NCBI GenBank assembly: GCA_034698045.1
Contig: JAQGAU010000610.1
Coordinates: 1-25,717, forward strand
Direction: 5' to 3'
Origin: Paramacrobiotus richtersi
Taxonomy: Eukaryota; Tardigrada; Eutardigrada; Parachela; Macrobiotidae
Length of the DNA stretch: 25,717 nt
Shown: in pieces, positions 1 to 11,743 of the stretch
Layout of the letters: each line of letters begins with the position of its first letter
How positions within the stretch are numbered: position 1 is the first letter of the stretch
Notes under the pieces: generated by a model
What the model saw: only the letters and a program-made list of their open reading frames with translations
Told to the model about the DNA's origin: nothing
Database searches by the model: none
Made by a program: the position numbers and the translations under genes

Positions 1-1447
1 AATGAAGTGCATTTTCGCGTCAAATCCTCGACGGCCATGGGGAAACTGAAGAAGAGCTATGCTGATCGGATGGGAGTGGCCATTGCTGCACTGCGATTCC
101 TTTTCGATGGTATGGGTCTACTTTTTTATTGTAGCAATGTGGCAGTATTCGTTTGTCTGGTTTTTCGTTTAAAATGTAACTGTTGCGGTAAATTGGTTAT
201 TTTTGTCATCATTTGCGCGCAAAAGTACAGACTGAAATTTATAAATCGATTTAATAATTGTTTGTGAGGATAAAAAACTCCTGAAATCGTTGAAAAAATT
301 AATCCGGACTTGGTACTTCTTTATATTGTGAATTCTTGATGATTAGATCATGTATCAAAATTATTACAACTTTGATAAAAACAAAATTGGAAAGTGGAAC
401 AAGTAATTTGTGCGAAATTAATGTTTATGATTTATTAATAAATGTACACAGTGAAACAGTTTCTCTCTGTATTTTGTCTATGAAATTAAATGAACGGAAG
501 TAATTCTGAACAAGGTAAAAATTAAGACTTTTTTCGGTCTGAAAACTCTTGCTTTTCTCTCAGCGGTTATTGTTGATCAAATTTTTAGAAAACTCACCCG
601 TTGTTTTATTACAGAGTATTTCTGATAATTATTGCACAATTTTCATCCGCACTATTCCGCTTTTCTTTGGTTTTTGTCATGGAAATTTGTCCTTTCAGGG
701 CGTCGGCTGGAAGACCAGGAAACCCCTCGGAGCTTGGACATGGAAAATGACGATGTAAGGAAAACGCTGTAAAACAGTGGAAATCGATAATGCGCTTAAA
801 TTTTGCCAACCTAATTTTCTTGTAAATGATGAGTCCGTTTGTATTTGTAAACATCTGTGTAACTTTACACAGCAATGAATCTCACAAAAATTATTTTCAA
901 CTAGGATGAACCTTCTAAAATACGTATTTTTAATCTGTATCATATTTTATTTGATTTTGTGTTTTAAAGTGTGTTTTTTATTTTATAGTGTATTTTTGTT
1001 ATTATTGTATCGAAGCCGGAATAATGGCAGATTAACAATGTAACATTTAGCAATCACAATATCACAATAAAAATGTTGATACAAAGGTAGAACCTTGTGA
1101 TTTTTATCGTGTGAACAGATTTTTTATTTGATTTTTGGAATTTTTATTGTGTCAACATTATTTCTGGGCCATTGCCGAATGAATGAACATGTCGGTCTTC
1201 ACCTACCGTTACGCATCTGTTATAAAAATATAAAACAAAGTCAATAAATAAATAAAAAATTTTTTATTATAAATAAAATTATATTATTAAATTATATTAA
1301 ATTAACACATGCATGAAAACCGATAAATAGACGCCGAAAGTGATTACACATGCAGAAATTAAGACATTTTCACCGTGAAAATATACGATTTGCTTGCAGG
1401 TGATTGAAGTCTACCAAGAGCAAGTGGGCGGTTCGACATCCATGTGA
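1..1447 (+). CDS. SUMO: SUMO (small ubiquitin-related modifier), 5' partial
   Basis: Ubiquitin-like protein that is conjugated to lysines of target proteins through its C-terminal di-glycine, after a SENP protease trims the tail. Three exons are visible: 1-109, 699-754 and 1400-1447. Introns are GT-AG and the frame is kept throughout, giving 70 codons ending in TGA at 1445-1447. Recognition rests on the beta-grasp segments VHFRVKSSTAMGKLKKSYADR, RFLFDG+RR, a TPRSLDMENDD segment and VIEVYQEQVGG, all typical of SUMO. The maturation site is QVGG followed by a four-residue tail, STSM. The family is about 90-100 aa, so roughly 20-25 N-terminal residues lie left of the window or in an earlier exon. 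The second intron (755-1399) is long and very AT-rich. SUMO is normally a housekeeping gene and shows no functional link to its neighbours here. The identification is firm. Confidence 0.95.
1063..1320. repeat. AT-rich intronic tract with a 12-bp inverted repeat
   Basis: Within the second SUMO intron, CACAATAAAAAT at 1063-1074 recurs as its reverse complement at 1140-1151. It is followed by an almost pure A/T run at about 1226-1305. The inverted arms could be the remains of a small transposable element or chance in AT-rich DNA. No open reading frame or RNA gene is recognised in the tract. Confidence 0.4.
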
Positions 1448-1897
1448 GACAGTTCCGCACTGGCTTCTTCACGTCGCGTTTACCTCGACAATCCTCAGGA
1501 TCGCGCTCCATTGGGCTTTTCGCTGCTGTTTCATTTCGCTGATCTATACGGTTTTTTTCCAGTTTTTCTTCTTCTGATTTTCTGCAAGTTACTGTACGCG
1601 GATTTGATTAATTCGAAATGCTTCGTTGTTTTTTTTCGCTGGTCAACCGCCACGATGTCCGGATGGCGGTTAAACGACAGATGTGCAGTTGAGCAAAGAA
1701 AGCAGTAAACCGCGGAAAACTGATTTTCTGTCCGAATTTTCCATTACTTTATCACTTACTCGCATGGAGCTGATGTTTTTAAGGAATATCAAGCACAGTT
1801 CCACTTGATCCATTTTGTAAACATACGCAATACGACATTCCTAATAACATACATGTACGTATATTTCTGTAAATGGAAAAAATGTAGTAAAACTGTA

Positions 1898-1903
1898 AAT
1901 AAA
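1898..1903 (+). other. Poly(A) signal candidate for SUMO
   Basis: An AATAAA hexamer lies about 450 nt after the SUMO stop codon. It is the first canonical hexamer downstream of the stop, in AT-rich sequence that otherwise looks like 3' UTR. Use of this site is inferred. Confidence 0.5.
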
Positions 1904-2558
1904 GAAGGCAACAGTTAAAGATATGCTTAAAAAAATACATAAAGTAAAATGTAAGTCGAAAACAGTTTAAAAATTAAAAAAATAATGATTAAGTACGTTT
2001 TAAAAACTCAAAAAATTAGAGTGCAAAGGGTAGACTATGGTGGATGAAAAAGTGCATCTGGTAATATAGTTAGGTACGGAAATTGGGCACATTTTATAGT
2101 GTGGGAATTTCCTCGCTTTGATCATCCACTGCTGTTGGTGTGTGTAGAAGTACCACCGTTTTCGGATACAGTGGGTTTGTTTGTTTATTGCTCGACGCTG
2201 ACGTAACAGCAACGTTTAGGAACACAGCCGTAACAAACAACAGATGCATCTACTCCGTATTCGTGTAATGGATTACTTCATCCATAGAGTAATTAACTCG
2301 TCTACGATTCCCTAGGAAGCATTTAACCACCTCTTTGGGTAGAGACACTACGAAAAGGTCTAGAAAGTTAAACGGATATTGCGTGCAAAATCACTCTGAC
2401 GACCGCAACGGAGCCGTTCACAGGCCCCAGGACTCGGTCTGACCTGTAAATCCATAAAATATCGGCTGGGATTGGCCCGACCGTAATCTGCGTGCTGCGC
2501 GGGCGTTAAAGCGTAAAAGCACAGGGAACACCTTTTTACTCGACACTTTCCGCCATCG
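1904..2558. other. Intergenic region, no gene recognised
   Basis: No supported coding exon was seen. Open frames here are short and lack splice or family support. The right part is less AT-rich and contains an inverted CCAAT motif (ATTGG at 2471-2475). It probably serves as upstream region of the peptide gene that starts at 2660. Confidence 0.5.
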
Positions 2559-2608
2559 TAATTAATCCGCTTGGGTTGTTCCCTTTTCCGGTTTCACGCA
2601 CATATAAG
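2559..2608 (+). promoter_or_regulatory. Core promoter: TAATTAATCC site plus TATA box
   Basis: TATAAG at 2603-2608 sits 52 nt before the ATG at 2660, which would place transcription start near 2630-2635. About 35 nt upstream of the TATA box is TAATTAATCC (2559-2568). It overlaps a TAATTA homeodomain core with a TAATCC Otx/Bicoid-type core. The spacing fits a TATA-driven, tissue-restricted gene. Factor binding is inference. Confidence 0.5.
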
Positions 2609-2659
2609 ATACACGCTAGCCGTGCGTTGCATTTCATCGTCAAATACGCAGTTTTCGAG

Positions 2660-3993
2660 ATGTATTCCCTTACTGTACTTGCAGCGGTGACCTTTGGTTG
2701 TGTGGTCGTTGGGTTACGTGCGCAAGATGCGGATTACCCGGATTCGAGAGATATGTGGCAGAATGTCGAGGCGATGAGTAGGACGCAAAGGGATATCGGT
2801 GCCATTGCGGCACCCGACCCGGCCGAAGATGGCTGGTCCAGTTCGGATGGTGTGGAGGTTTATGTTGCGCGGCCGCGGCTTATGGCCAGACAAGCGAGCC
2901 GATCGAAGGTATGGTAGTTGTTTCGATACACCTATTCTGGATTCTTTCCACCTTTTGTGAAACCATTCATAATGATTCAGTGCATGCTGTACTTATTTGC
3001 TGTACTGTACTGTATATCTACGAATACACCGCAGGTCCGCATGTAATTGTGACAATTTCATAGCACGATATGCCAGTAGTTCTATGTGTACGATACATGA
3101 ACTTACACATCCTTGGCAAAGTTGCTACATTCGAAATTTGGGCAAGCCACAGGTAAAAATTACGAAAACTACAGTTGAACTGACAAAGGATCACGTACAT
3201 TCGCCGGACGGCTGATTATCACTGGTGCAGTGAGTCCCGCACTGGAACTTGGTCAAATTCGAAGGGTCAGATCCAGAGTCGAATGAAGCTAACAAACAAG
3301 AAACCATCAAATTGTGCGAGAAATTTCACTCACCTTTCTGTGATGAGCAGTCCTGGCAGTCCACCAGAAATCTAAACGTAGACCTTTACTGTTTTGGAAT
3401 TCGCGTGTATATAGCAGAACGTCATGAACCGAAGTAGACTGTTTCGATGAGGAAATTTACGTCCGGCCCATATGTTTTTGCGGCGCTATTTCGCGCCCTG
3501 TGAAACAAGTCTTATTCTTTATCAGTACACAATCTGTCTAGATTGTGGACTTTCATCCGTTACGCCCACGGCAATATTAACATGTCATAGCAGTTGAGAA
3601 AATCCCTATTGACAAATGAATGCACCACAAAAGTTTTCATACGTATTGTGATTCATACTGTACTCGTTTGGAGGCAGGCTCTGTTGTCCCATTATCCATT
3701 AGACTATGACGTCATTCCCCAGATCCCAAAGCTTAAACATGCTACAAGTGTGTATTTTACGCACCTGACAGTCTAAACGTCGGGCTGTGATCGCGCCCGT
3801 GTATGTACATGTTGCATGTTTTCCCGGTTATATCTGGCAACATTAACTATCAGTACTTCTACTGTTTTTACAGCGTTTCTTCTCCATTGCCTCCCCGACC
3901 GATCGTTACCGCTCACGCTATTTCCGGTCTACACCGAAGCCACCGAAAGGTCCGTACAACCAGATGGCTCTCCTTTCTGGGATCGCGGATTAA
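2660..3993 (+). CDS. Putative small secreted peptide precursor (neuropeptide-like)
   Basis: No family is recognised. The proposed model has two exons, 2660-2908 and 3874-3993, giving 122 aa. The start is the ATG after the TATA box, and it opens a signal peptide (MYSLTVLAAVTFGCVVVGLRA). An acidic, cysteine-free stretch follows, then an Arg-rich segment, RPRLMARQASRSK. Exon 1 ends AAG|GTATGG in phase 0. The second exon follows a pyrimidine-rich acceptor (TTTTTACAG) and begins with Arg, so splicing creates a Lys-Arg dibasic site. The rest contains RYRSR, a Pro/Lys-rich stretch and a C terminus in GIAD. An AATAAA lies 118 nt after the TAA stop. Signal peptide, no cysteines and basic cleavage sites resemble a neuropeptide or hormone precursor, but there is no Gly-Lys-Arg amidation site. 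Without splicing the protein would stop two codons after the donor. The 965-nt intron is inferred. Confidence 0.5.
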
Positions 3994-4110
3994 AATTTAA
4001 TAGTCTTTTGTCGTTGATATCAGTTGTTGAGTGTATATAGGACGTACAGTAGAATTGTGTGGATTTGGGTTAGCCATCGCTGAATGTATTTTGAATGCTG
4101 CAGAACCGTG

Positions 4111-4116
4111 AATAAA
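4111..4116 (+). other. Poly(A) signal for the peptide precursor gene
   Basis: AATAAA lies 118 nt downstream of the proposed TAA at 3991-3993. It supports the last exon of that model. Confidence 0.5.
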
Positions 4117-4135
4117 AAGCCAGTACCCTTATTTT

Positions 4136-5176
4136 TGGCACTGCCATCAGATGGAGCGACTAATAAGGAATCAAACATGAAAACTTAAACAGTATTAACC
4201 GTGCAGTTTGTGTACATGAATTATGAATATACTACCCAAAGGCAGCTGCACAGTAATGGCGTTGGATACCGAACACCACATCCAGAAAAGACCAATCACG
4301 TTCGTCACACATGTAGAGCTTATGCACATTCATAAGGACGGACGTCTCCGATATGATGGCGAATGCGGGTTGAATTCGGTTCGTTGTTGTGACGTTCAAT
4401 AAGCAGTACAGTTATTTTGTGGATTAGTCGGGTGTGCACATGCGGTCTGCGGAGGATTAATCAGACCAGGATTATTTATAAGATTAAATGATCATTTCTT
4501 ATTAGATTAGGGTTTCCCTGTCAGTCGATCGGTGCAGCAGCAGCTTTGTCGGTAATATGGAAGACTCTGTGTGCGAAGGTTATTCTCGGCAATACACTTA
4601 CAGTAAACAATAGTACAGAAAATAAAAAAAACAGCCAACCAAACCAGCTGATACTACGTACGTTTGTTGACAACGTTGCGGCTTAGATATTTTGCGGATA
4701 TCCATTGTGATCCCGTACTGGAAGTGGATACTTTTTAGCAGTCCGCTAAACACATAGTTCGCTTATTACGCTGTCACACTGCTAATGTGAATCCAGGCCT
4801 TTCTACCTTCGTTAGTAATGAGTTGTAATGCCAAGTTGCCAACGGTGCAGAAATGAACGTACAGATAAGAAACGGTACCGGCTGCCGCTGGCAGGCGCTT
4901 ACAGCCATCATATACATGACAATACTGCTGACTAACGGCTGATGAAAGGAATATCGCAGCTGGCGTAATTTCTCTGGTGCAGAAACTTTCTTTTTCTACA
5001 ACAGTGGTAACTGACTCGCTAGCAGAAGCTGTGCGTATTTGGATTCAGAAGCACGAATGATCCTACATTTTGAGAATTCTTCATTTTCTTGTGATGAGAT
5101 GCTCATAAACTTCTAAACAAGCACAGAACGGTTGGTGTCTTTGATTTACATCGCATTGAGTCTCCGCGTTACTATT
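4136..5176. other. Intergenic region upstream of the first P450
   Basis: No coding exon, RNA gene or repeat could be supported in this roughly 1-kb stretch. Only short random open frames are present. No clear TATA box precedes the P450 start. A CATAAA lies about 75 nt before the ATG but is weak. Confidence 0.5.
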
Positions 5177-7956
5177 ATGTTTGCTTGGATCGTACTTTTT
5201 CTTGCTGGACTCGCTGCGTATTGCATATTATAGTAAGCTGTATTATTCTTTATCTTCCATGTTAGAAATGAATTGCTTAGCGGATCGTACCCGGAACGAA
5301 ATACCGTTTACTAGTATTGGTTTAGCTGCACGTTTAAGTTACATCATACATGAAACCTCTTTCATCCGTTTATTTGCAGCGATGTCAAGCGTAAACGGCA
5401 TTACTGGGAAGATAAAGGTATTCCAGTGCCGAAACTTATCCCGATCCTTGGAACTCTCCCGGAACTCATAAATGTATGCAGTATGTATATTTATGTTTAA
5501 AGCAAGAACTTGACTCGCACTTCGTCGGTCAACGCATTTCCAGAGGGGGCAAAGTCAGTTTGACGTGAAATATACAAAGGAGCTGGGACGAATCTTCGGG
5601 TAACTTAGTATTTGATACATATCATCCAAAATTTCTCTGAGCTGTCATTTTGGTTGTTTCTAGATATTTTGACGGTCCTACCCCGGTTATGGTTACCTCC
5701 GATTCGGGTAGGATTCTCTGTCAATGGTTTAGCTGGGATTTTGTTTAAAATAACTTTTTTCCGCGTTTAGAGATGATAAAGAGCGTCTTTGTTAAGGACT
5801 TCTCCAATTTTAATAACCGCCGGGTATGAAGAACATTCTGCGGTTGCTTTGCCACATGTCGGGATTCACACTAACTTTCAACAGGATTTTGATCTCAATG
5901 GGCCAATCCTGGGAAAATCGCTTAGCGTTTTACGGGATCAGCACTGGAAGGTGGAGAATAAGCCAAATTTCTCATACCGTATAACAAGCTTCCATTGGTG
6001 ATTTATGGTATTAGGATGTTCGCAGCGTTCTCCTTCCGACGTTTACATCCGGGAAACTGCGACAAGTTGGTGATACATACAACTTTACACCGGACTAGTG
6101 AATCCAACTCTTCCTGGTTTTGTAGATGAATGTATTGCTTAAAGACTCGTGCCAGACAATGCTAGACACGATGGACAAAATTGCTGAAAACGGCGAAGAA
6201 TTCAAAGCCGAAGAGTACGTTCACTATAACCACTTTATGCGACGGAATTAGCTGTAAAAACTGTTTCAGGCTATTTGGCCGAGTCACACTGGACACCATA
6301 GCTACCACTTTCTTCGGCACCCAAATCGACTCACAGAATGACCCTGACAATCCCTTTGCCAAGCATGCGAAAGCTGTGTTTACTTTCTCTTTCGGGAACC
6401 CTATGCTGATTATTGCATGTGAGAATGCTCCTGAATGCAGCATTTCTCAATGATAACACCTTATTAACTACTGATACTGCAGTTTTGCTTCCCAAACTCA
6501 TCCCATTATGCAAAAAGCTGGGCCTGCAATTTCTCCCGAAGAAGCACATCAATTTCTTCATCAAGAATACGGAGGACATCATCCGATTGCGAACAGATTC
6601 TAAACAAGTATGGACTGTTAAGATTTCTTTTCTTGCTTGTAAGACGCTTTGTGTATTGATGAAAATGTGACTTCAGGTTCGTCGAGATTTCCTTCAGCTG
6701 ATGCTTTCTCATCTTGACACTAACGGGCAAATTATGCTAAACCCAGGACTGATTAAGGAGGTGACCGATTTAACCGAAGCGCATGGTAAAGATATCCTTC
6801 ATGATATGTTAGCGATGGACGGACTTCCGGAGAACGTGAAATCGCACAGCGACCGCAAACTCAGTCTCGAAGTAAGGAAGCTATAAGATACTATGTCTGC
6901 TTGCTACTTGCTCTCATCTTGATTTGGTGGAGCCAGAAGCTCTGAGTACACATTTTTACATTTTTAAAGACCATCGTTCGGCTGATAAGAGAAATAAACA
7001 CTCACCAAACGAATCTTATAACAATCTAGGAAGTGGTCGCCCAGTCCGTCATCTTCTTCATTGCCGGCTACGGCACAACAACCTCCGCTCTACGTTTCGT
7101 GACATACTTACTGGCAGTGAATCCCGACATCCAGGAAAAACTATACGAAGAAATCCAACAAGTCACGCAAGGAAAATCCGAATTAACATACGATCTACTG
7201 GCGGAGATGGAGTACCTGGATGCCTGTGTCAATGAAACCCTACGTATCTATCCGCCAGTATCACGCACAGAACGGGAATGCAGTGCAGAGTGGGAGTATA
7301 ACGGTGTACGCTATGAGAAGGGCACGATAATTTCTATCCCGATCTATGCCGTGCAGCATGATCCTGAATACTGGCCGGATCCGGAGACGTTTGATCCCGA
7401 AAGGTTAGTGAAAGGCATCAAAATATGGCGAAAAGTAGGATTACTTGATTGCTGTTATTAGATTCCTGCGCGAGAATAAGAGCAACATTAAGCCATATAC
7501 GTTCTTGACGTTTGGCCAAGGGCCACGAAACTGCATTGGGATGAGTAAGTGTCGGAGTTTGTTTCAGTCATGTGTGTAAGTAAAGTGCACAGAACGCGGC
7601 ACGCGAAGAGGCAAAAAACAAGGGCGTTCGTTACTGCATATACATACAGTAAAGCGGAGTCACACGCTACTCTATTAAACCATCTGTATTGAACCCGCAT
7701 AGCGAACAAACTGTATAGTGTGTGTTTTTGTATTTTTAGGATTCGCCTACTATGACATCAAATTTGTGATAGCCACTATCCTGAAAAAGTTCCGGATTGT
7801 TCGAAGTGACCGCACACAGGTTAGATTACAAATGGCTTATGCCTTATGTACGAAGATGTTAATACAGTATTCTTTGCACAGGTGCCACTGCAGATACGGG
7901 ATGTTGGATTTTTAGCAACGAAAGATGGTGTGTGGGTTAAACTTGAGCAACGTTAA
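5177..7956 (+). CDS. Cytochrome P450, CYP3 clan (copy 1, AGYGTT variant)
   Basis: Membrane-anchored haem-thiolate monooxygenase of the endoplasmic reticulum, CYP3A/CYP6-like; substrate unknown. Fifteen exons join in frame to 529 aa: 5177-5232, 5380-5473, 5544-5599, 5664-5707, 5771-5823, 5885-5950, 6015-6065, 6126-6214, 6270-6418, 6483-6607, 6677-6871, 7030-7403, 7462-7544, 7740-7819 and 7882-7956. An N-terminal hydrophobic anchor leads into a GIPVPK hinge. The helix C WKDVR motif, the ExxR motif (ETLR), the DPERF motif and the haem loop [10 protein letters not shown] (Cys about 475) are all intact. The I-helix motif is unusual. It reads AGYGTT at about 338-343, with Gly where nearly all P450s have Glu or Asp; the catalytic Thr is kept. 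Every intron has the same position and phase as in the adjacent copy, so the pair is a tandem duplication. The altered acid may change proton delivery or substrate range. Identification as a P450 is firm. Confidence 0.95.
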
Positions 7957-8686
7957 CAGAATTAACGTTTCATTTAAGCTAATTCGTGAATGATTGACAT
8001 TTACGGCGCCAATTTTTTTGTATATGTCTTTCTTGCTGGAGAAGATGCAGCATTCCTACATTTACGTACTCTGTATAATTATCCAAAGAGGTTTGATTTT
8101 TCTTCTCGTTCTTTTTTCATATGTACGAGAAAAAAAATGAAAGTTGTGAGCATTCGGATTCATGCGGTATATATTGTAATGGATCAATTACGAAGTACAA
8201 AATTTACGTGAGAATTGTCGTAGACATGATAAATTGTTGGCGCAAGAGTCGGGCAGACATAAACACCGGAAAAATTGCCCGTAACTCTACCGTTGAATCC
8301 ATATACGGGCATACATTTAACTGCAGTTTTATCATATTATTCACTGCCGATAAAGCAGTCCTGTAACGGAAGTACTATGTGGGCAAAGTCATCCAAGGTG
8401 GCAGCTATCGAGTGAGTAATTGCTTTGTCGCCGGTACATTCGAGAATTGTCGATACATCGAGATGTCACAATGTGCCGATACAGCAAGACCGATAAACTG
8501 GTTGTGTACCTTTTTTATGATGATAAACACGTTCCATATATATGAGAGACACTGCTATGTACAATAACTACGGTACATATGTCTGTGTTTACAGCAGTCT
8601 GGTTTCATTTGAATTTTAAGTTCGGACACGAAGTCCTTCATTCTGCCCATCGTCGGGTTTACTATACTTGTTGACGGCTCCCGAAG
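7957..8686. other. Spacer between the tandem P450 genes
   Basis: This 730-nt spacer separates the stop of P450 copy 1 from the start of copy 2. It must hold the 3' UTR of the first gene and the promoter of the second. No AATAAA hexamer and no convincing TATA box were found by eye, and no coding exon is supported. Confidence 0.5.
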
Positions 8687-11600
8687 ATGTTGATGTGGAT
8701 TGCCCTAGCAATCTGCGGGATCGCCGCTTATTTCATCTAGTAAGCTAATATAGTCATACTGTGAAATCTGTCTTGTGTTCGTTACAAGTTATATCAATGA
8801 CACTTTAGCGATGCGAAACGAAAGCGTCAGTATTGGTTGGACAAAGGCATCCCGGTTCCGAAAATCAGCCCAGTCTTTGGAAGTTTTGTGGAAATGGCTA
8901 AAGTACGAGAGAGTTGACTTCATTGAAAATTAACCTAGGTTATGCTAAGTGTCTTTTTCTAAAGCTGGGACAAAGCAAATTCGATATGAAATACACAAAA
9001 GCGTTGGGCCGGTTATTTGGGTACGAGTCCACGTGCAGCGTCTTCATCGAATATGCGTTGAAACTTTCAAATATATTGCATATTTTAATTTTCAGGTATT
9101 TTGATGGTCCTACTCCAGTCGTGGTAACATCTGACACCGGTTAGTGCACCCCAAGGGACACTAGCTCAAAATATTGAACTGTATGCTGTTTGCAGAGATG
9201 ATCAAGAATGTGCTCGTAAAAGATTTCCCACATTTCCAAAACCGACGCGTAGGTTTCGCTGGTGACAGCAGTTCTTTCGCTGATTTCATCAAAACACCGT
9301 AATATCATTTTTATTTGTAGGATTTTGACCTAAACGGTCCAGTAATTGGAAAAGCAGTTAGCGTGTTACGCGACCAGCAATGGAAGGTGAGTTATCGATA
9401 CCAGTGAATTTTCTCGTATGTTATAACTGAGTATTAAACTTTTTCTAGGATGTTCGCAGCGTTTTGCTACCGACGTTTACGTCTGGAAAACTGCGACAAG
9501 TACGTACCCCGTTCTATTGTAATTTCGGCCTGTTGATAAAATGATTTTGTGACGGATAGATGAATAGCTTAATCAACGAATGCTGCCAGAGAATGCTGAC
9601 CAAAATGGACCAAATCGAACAATCTGGCGAAGAGTTCGAAGGCAAAGAGTTGAGTGAAACATTCGCTTCGTCCCGAGTCAAATTCTTTGAAATGTAATTG
9701 TACTTATTGTAGACTATACGGACGTGTAACTCTGGATGTCATTGCCACAACATTCTTCGGCACCCAAATCGATTCCCAAAATGACCCAGACAGTGCTTTC
9801 GTGAAGCATGCCAAATCCGTTTTCAATTTTTCCTTCGGAAATCCTCTGTTCTTAATAGCATGTACGAAAAAAAAAGTTAAATAATGCTTCCTAAAATTCT
9901 GCTAAACGAATGTTTCAATCCACAGTCTTGTTTCCGAAACTTATTCCATGGTTGAGCAAACTGGGAGTGCAGTTTCTACCTCGAGCCGATATTGATTTCT
10001 TCGTCAAGAACACGGAGGAAATTATTCGAATGCGGGTGGAATCGAAGCAGGTGAGCGCAAACGCTACAAATCTGCCATGAATGTATAACCAGCTTACCGA
10101 TGCCACTACAGCTTAAAATGCTAACAGGTTCGCCGAGATTTCCTCCAGATAATGTTGAGTCATCTGAACTCCAACGAAAAGCTATCCATACAGCCAGAAG
10201 TGGTCAAGGAAACAACCAGTGAGATCGCACATGATCAGGACATTCTTTCGGATGCATTAACCATGGACGCACCATCGGGGAAGATGGAGACCCTGAAAGA
10301 CTACAAATTAACCCTCGAAGTAAGGAGTCATTAAAATGAAATCTACCCAAAGATTACACAATCTAATAGAGAAACGTGTGGCAGTCAATAAAGCATCAGT
10401 ATACCCGGCAGTAATAGTAATGTAGCATTTCAATTTCGAACTTGACCTTTTCGGGTAATTACCATAGTATACGTGGTAATTTACTTAAACATATTATACG
10501 TAGAAACTTCGGTCCCTGTTGTAAAGACAAGAACTTAGAAACTTTAATAAGCGAATACCGTGCTGCACATTCGAACCAGGGCAACTGCAATAACCTGTCG
10601 CATTTTGTCGGGAAAACTGGCAGCTTGTTACTTTTATCTGTGATGGTCATGGAAACTTGATAAACCGGCATTTTCTTTGAATGTTTATTGAAGTCCTTAC
10701 CCTTTTACAGTACTTGAGATATCTTCATGAAAATTCACTGTAGTCTATATTTTACAGTATGTATAATTAACGCATGCTGTACTTCGATATCAGTGAAATG
10801 AAAACGTTTATACAGTATATGCCGTATCCGCGTGGGAAATCTGTGAGAGCGTGCATAAAAATGTGTTGTATTGAACTTTAGGAAGTAGTGGCCCAAGCCG
10901 TCATTTTCTTCATCGCCGGCTACGAAACCACGGCCACCGCACTCAGTTTCTTGACCTACGTACTCGCCATAAACCCAGACATCCAAGAAAAGCTGTTCGA
11001 AGAAGTAGAACAGATTATGCAAGGAAAGAGCAATCTGACATACGATCAACTGGCTCAAATGGAATATCTGGACGCCTGCATTAACGAGACATTCCGCATC
11101 TATCCGCCAGTGTCGCGCACCGAACGGGAGTGCAACGAAGACTGGGAATACAAAGGTGTGCGTTACACCAAAGGCACTGTTGTGGCCATTCCCATCTATG
11201 AAATCCAGCATGATCCGGAATATTGGCCGGATCCGGAAACTTTCGATCCAGAAAGGTCAGCGTGTTATTCAAGCATTCCAGCTGAAAAATTATTCTGTTT
11301 TTGTTTTGCAGGTTTTTGAGAGAAAACAAACAGAACATCAAACCGTATACGTTTCTGACTTTTGGTCAAGGACCTCGGAACTGTATGGGCATGAGTAAGT
11401 TCGATTATGTTATTCCAGTGACAAGTTGTTCCTGATTGCTTTGAATGTTGTTTCGTTAGGATTCGCCTATTACGAAATCAAGTTTGTTATGGCCAGCATC
11501 GTTCAGAAATTTCGGATCCTCAAGTGTCCTCGCACAGAGGTAAGATTGCGGCATTCGTTTGTGTACGTATGCGCAAATTTTGTGTGTCTGGCACTGTCTG

Positions 11601-11743
11601 CGTTGCTGTGGCGTGCAGTGTTAAACTGATGTCTTCGGTTCTACAACTATAGTTGTGAATGTTTACAGGTTCCTTTAGAGCTGAAAGATATCGGATTTTT
11701 GTCGGCAAAGAACGGTGTCTGGGTCAAGCTGGAGAAGCGATAG
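8687..11743 (+). CDS. Cytochrome P450, CYP3 clan (copy 2, canonical)
   Basis: Haem-thiolate monooxygenase of the same subfamily as the gene immediately upstream; probably an ER-anchored oxidase of xenobiotics or endogenous lipids. Fifteen exons give 527 aa: 8687-8739, 8809-8902, 8965-9020, 9096-9139, 9196-9248, 9321-9386, 9449-9499, 9560-9648, 9713-9861, 9926-10050, 10128-10319, 10882-11255, 11312-11394, 11460-11539 and 11669-11743. Visible motifs are an N-terminal hydrophobic anchor, the GIPVPK hinge, WKDVR (about 121-125), canonical AGYETT (336-341), ETFR (393-396), DPERF, and haem loop [10 protein letters not shown] with Cys473. The segment [17 protein letters not shown] is CYP3A-like. Exon lengths match copy 1 except exons 1 and 11, each one codon shorter. 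Intron 11 (10320-10881) is much longer than in copy 1. A second in-frame Met lies two codons after the start. Intact and probably functional. Confidence 0.96.

Noticed and set aside
3249-3437. 62-residue open frame inside the proposed peptide-gene intron
   Set aside because: Starts from a non-ATG codon, has no recognisable motif and no convincing flanking splice sites in frame.
5024-5034. CTCGCTAGCAG resembling the MITE end at 20582
   Set aside because: Only 11 bases match and the flanks do not extend the similarity to either copy. Likely chance.
10735-11211. 158-residue open frame on the minus strand
   Set aside because: It is antisense to exon 12 of P450 copy 2 and the preceding intron. 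The plus strand carries clear P450 motifs and matching splice sites.
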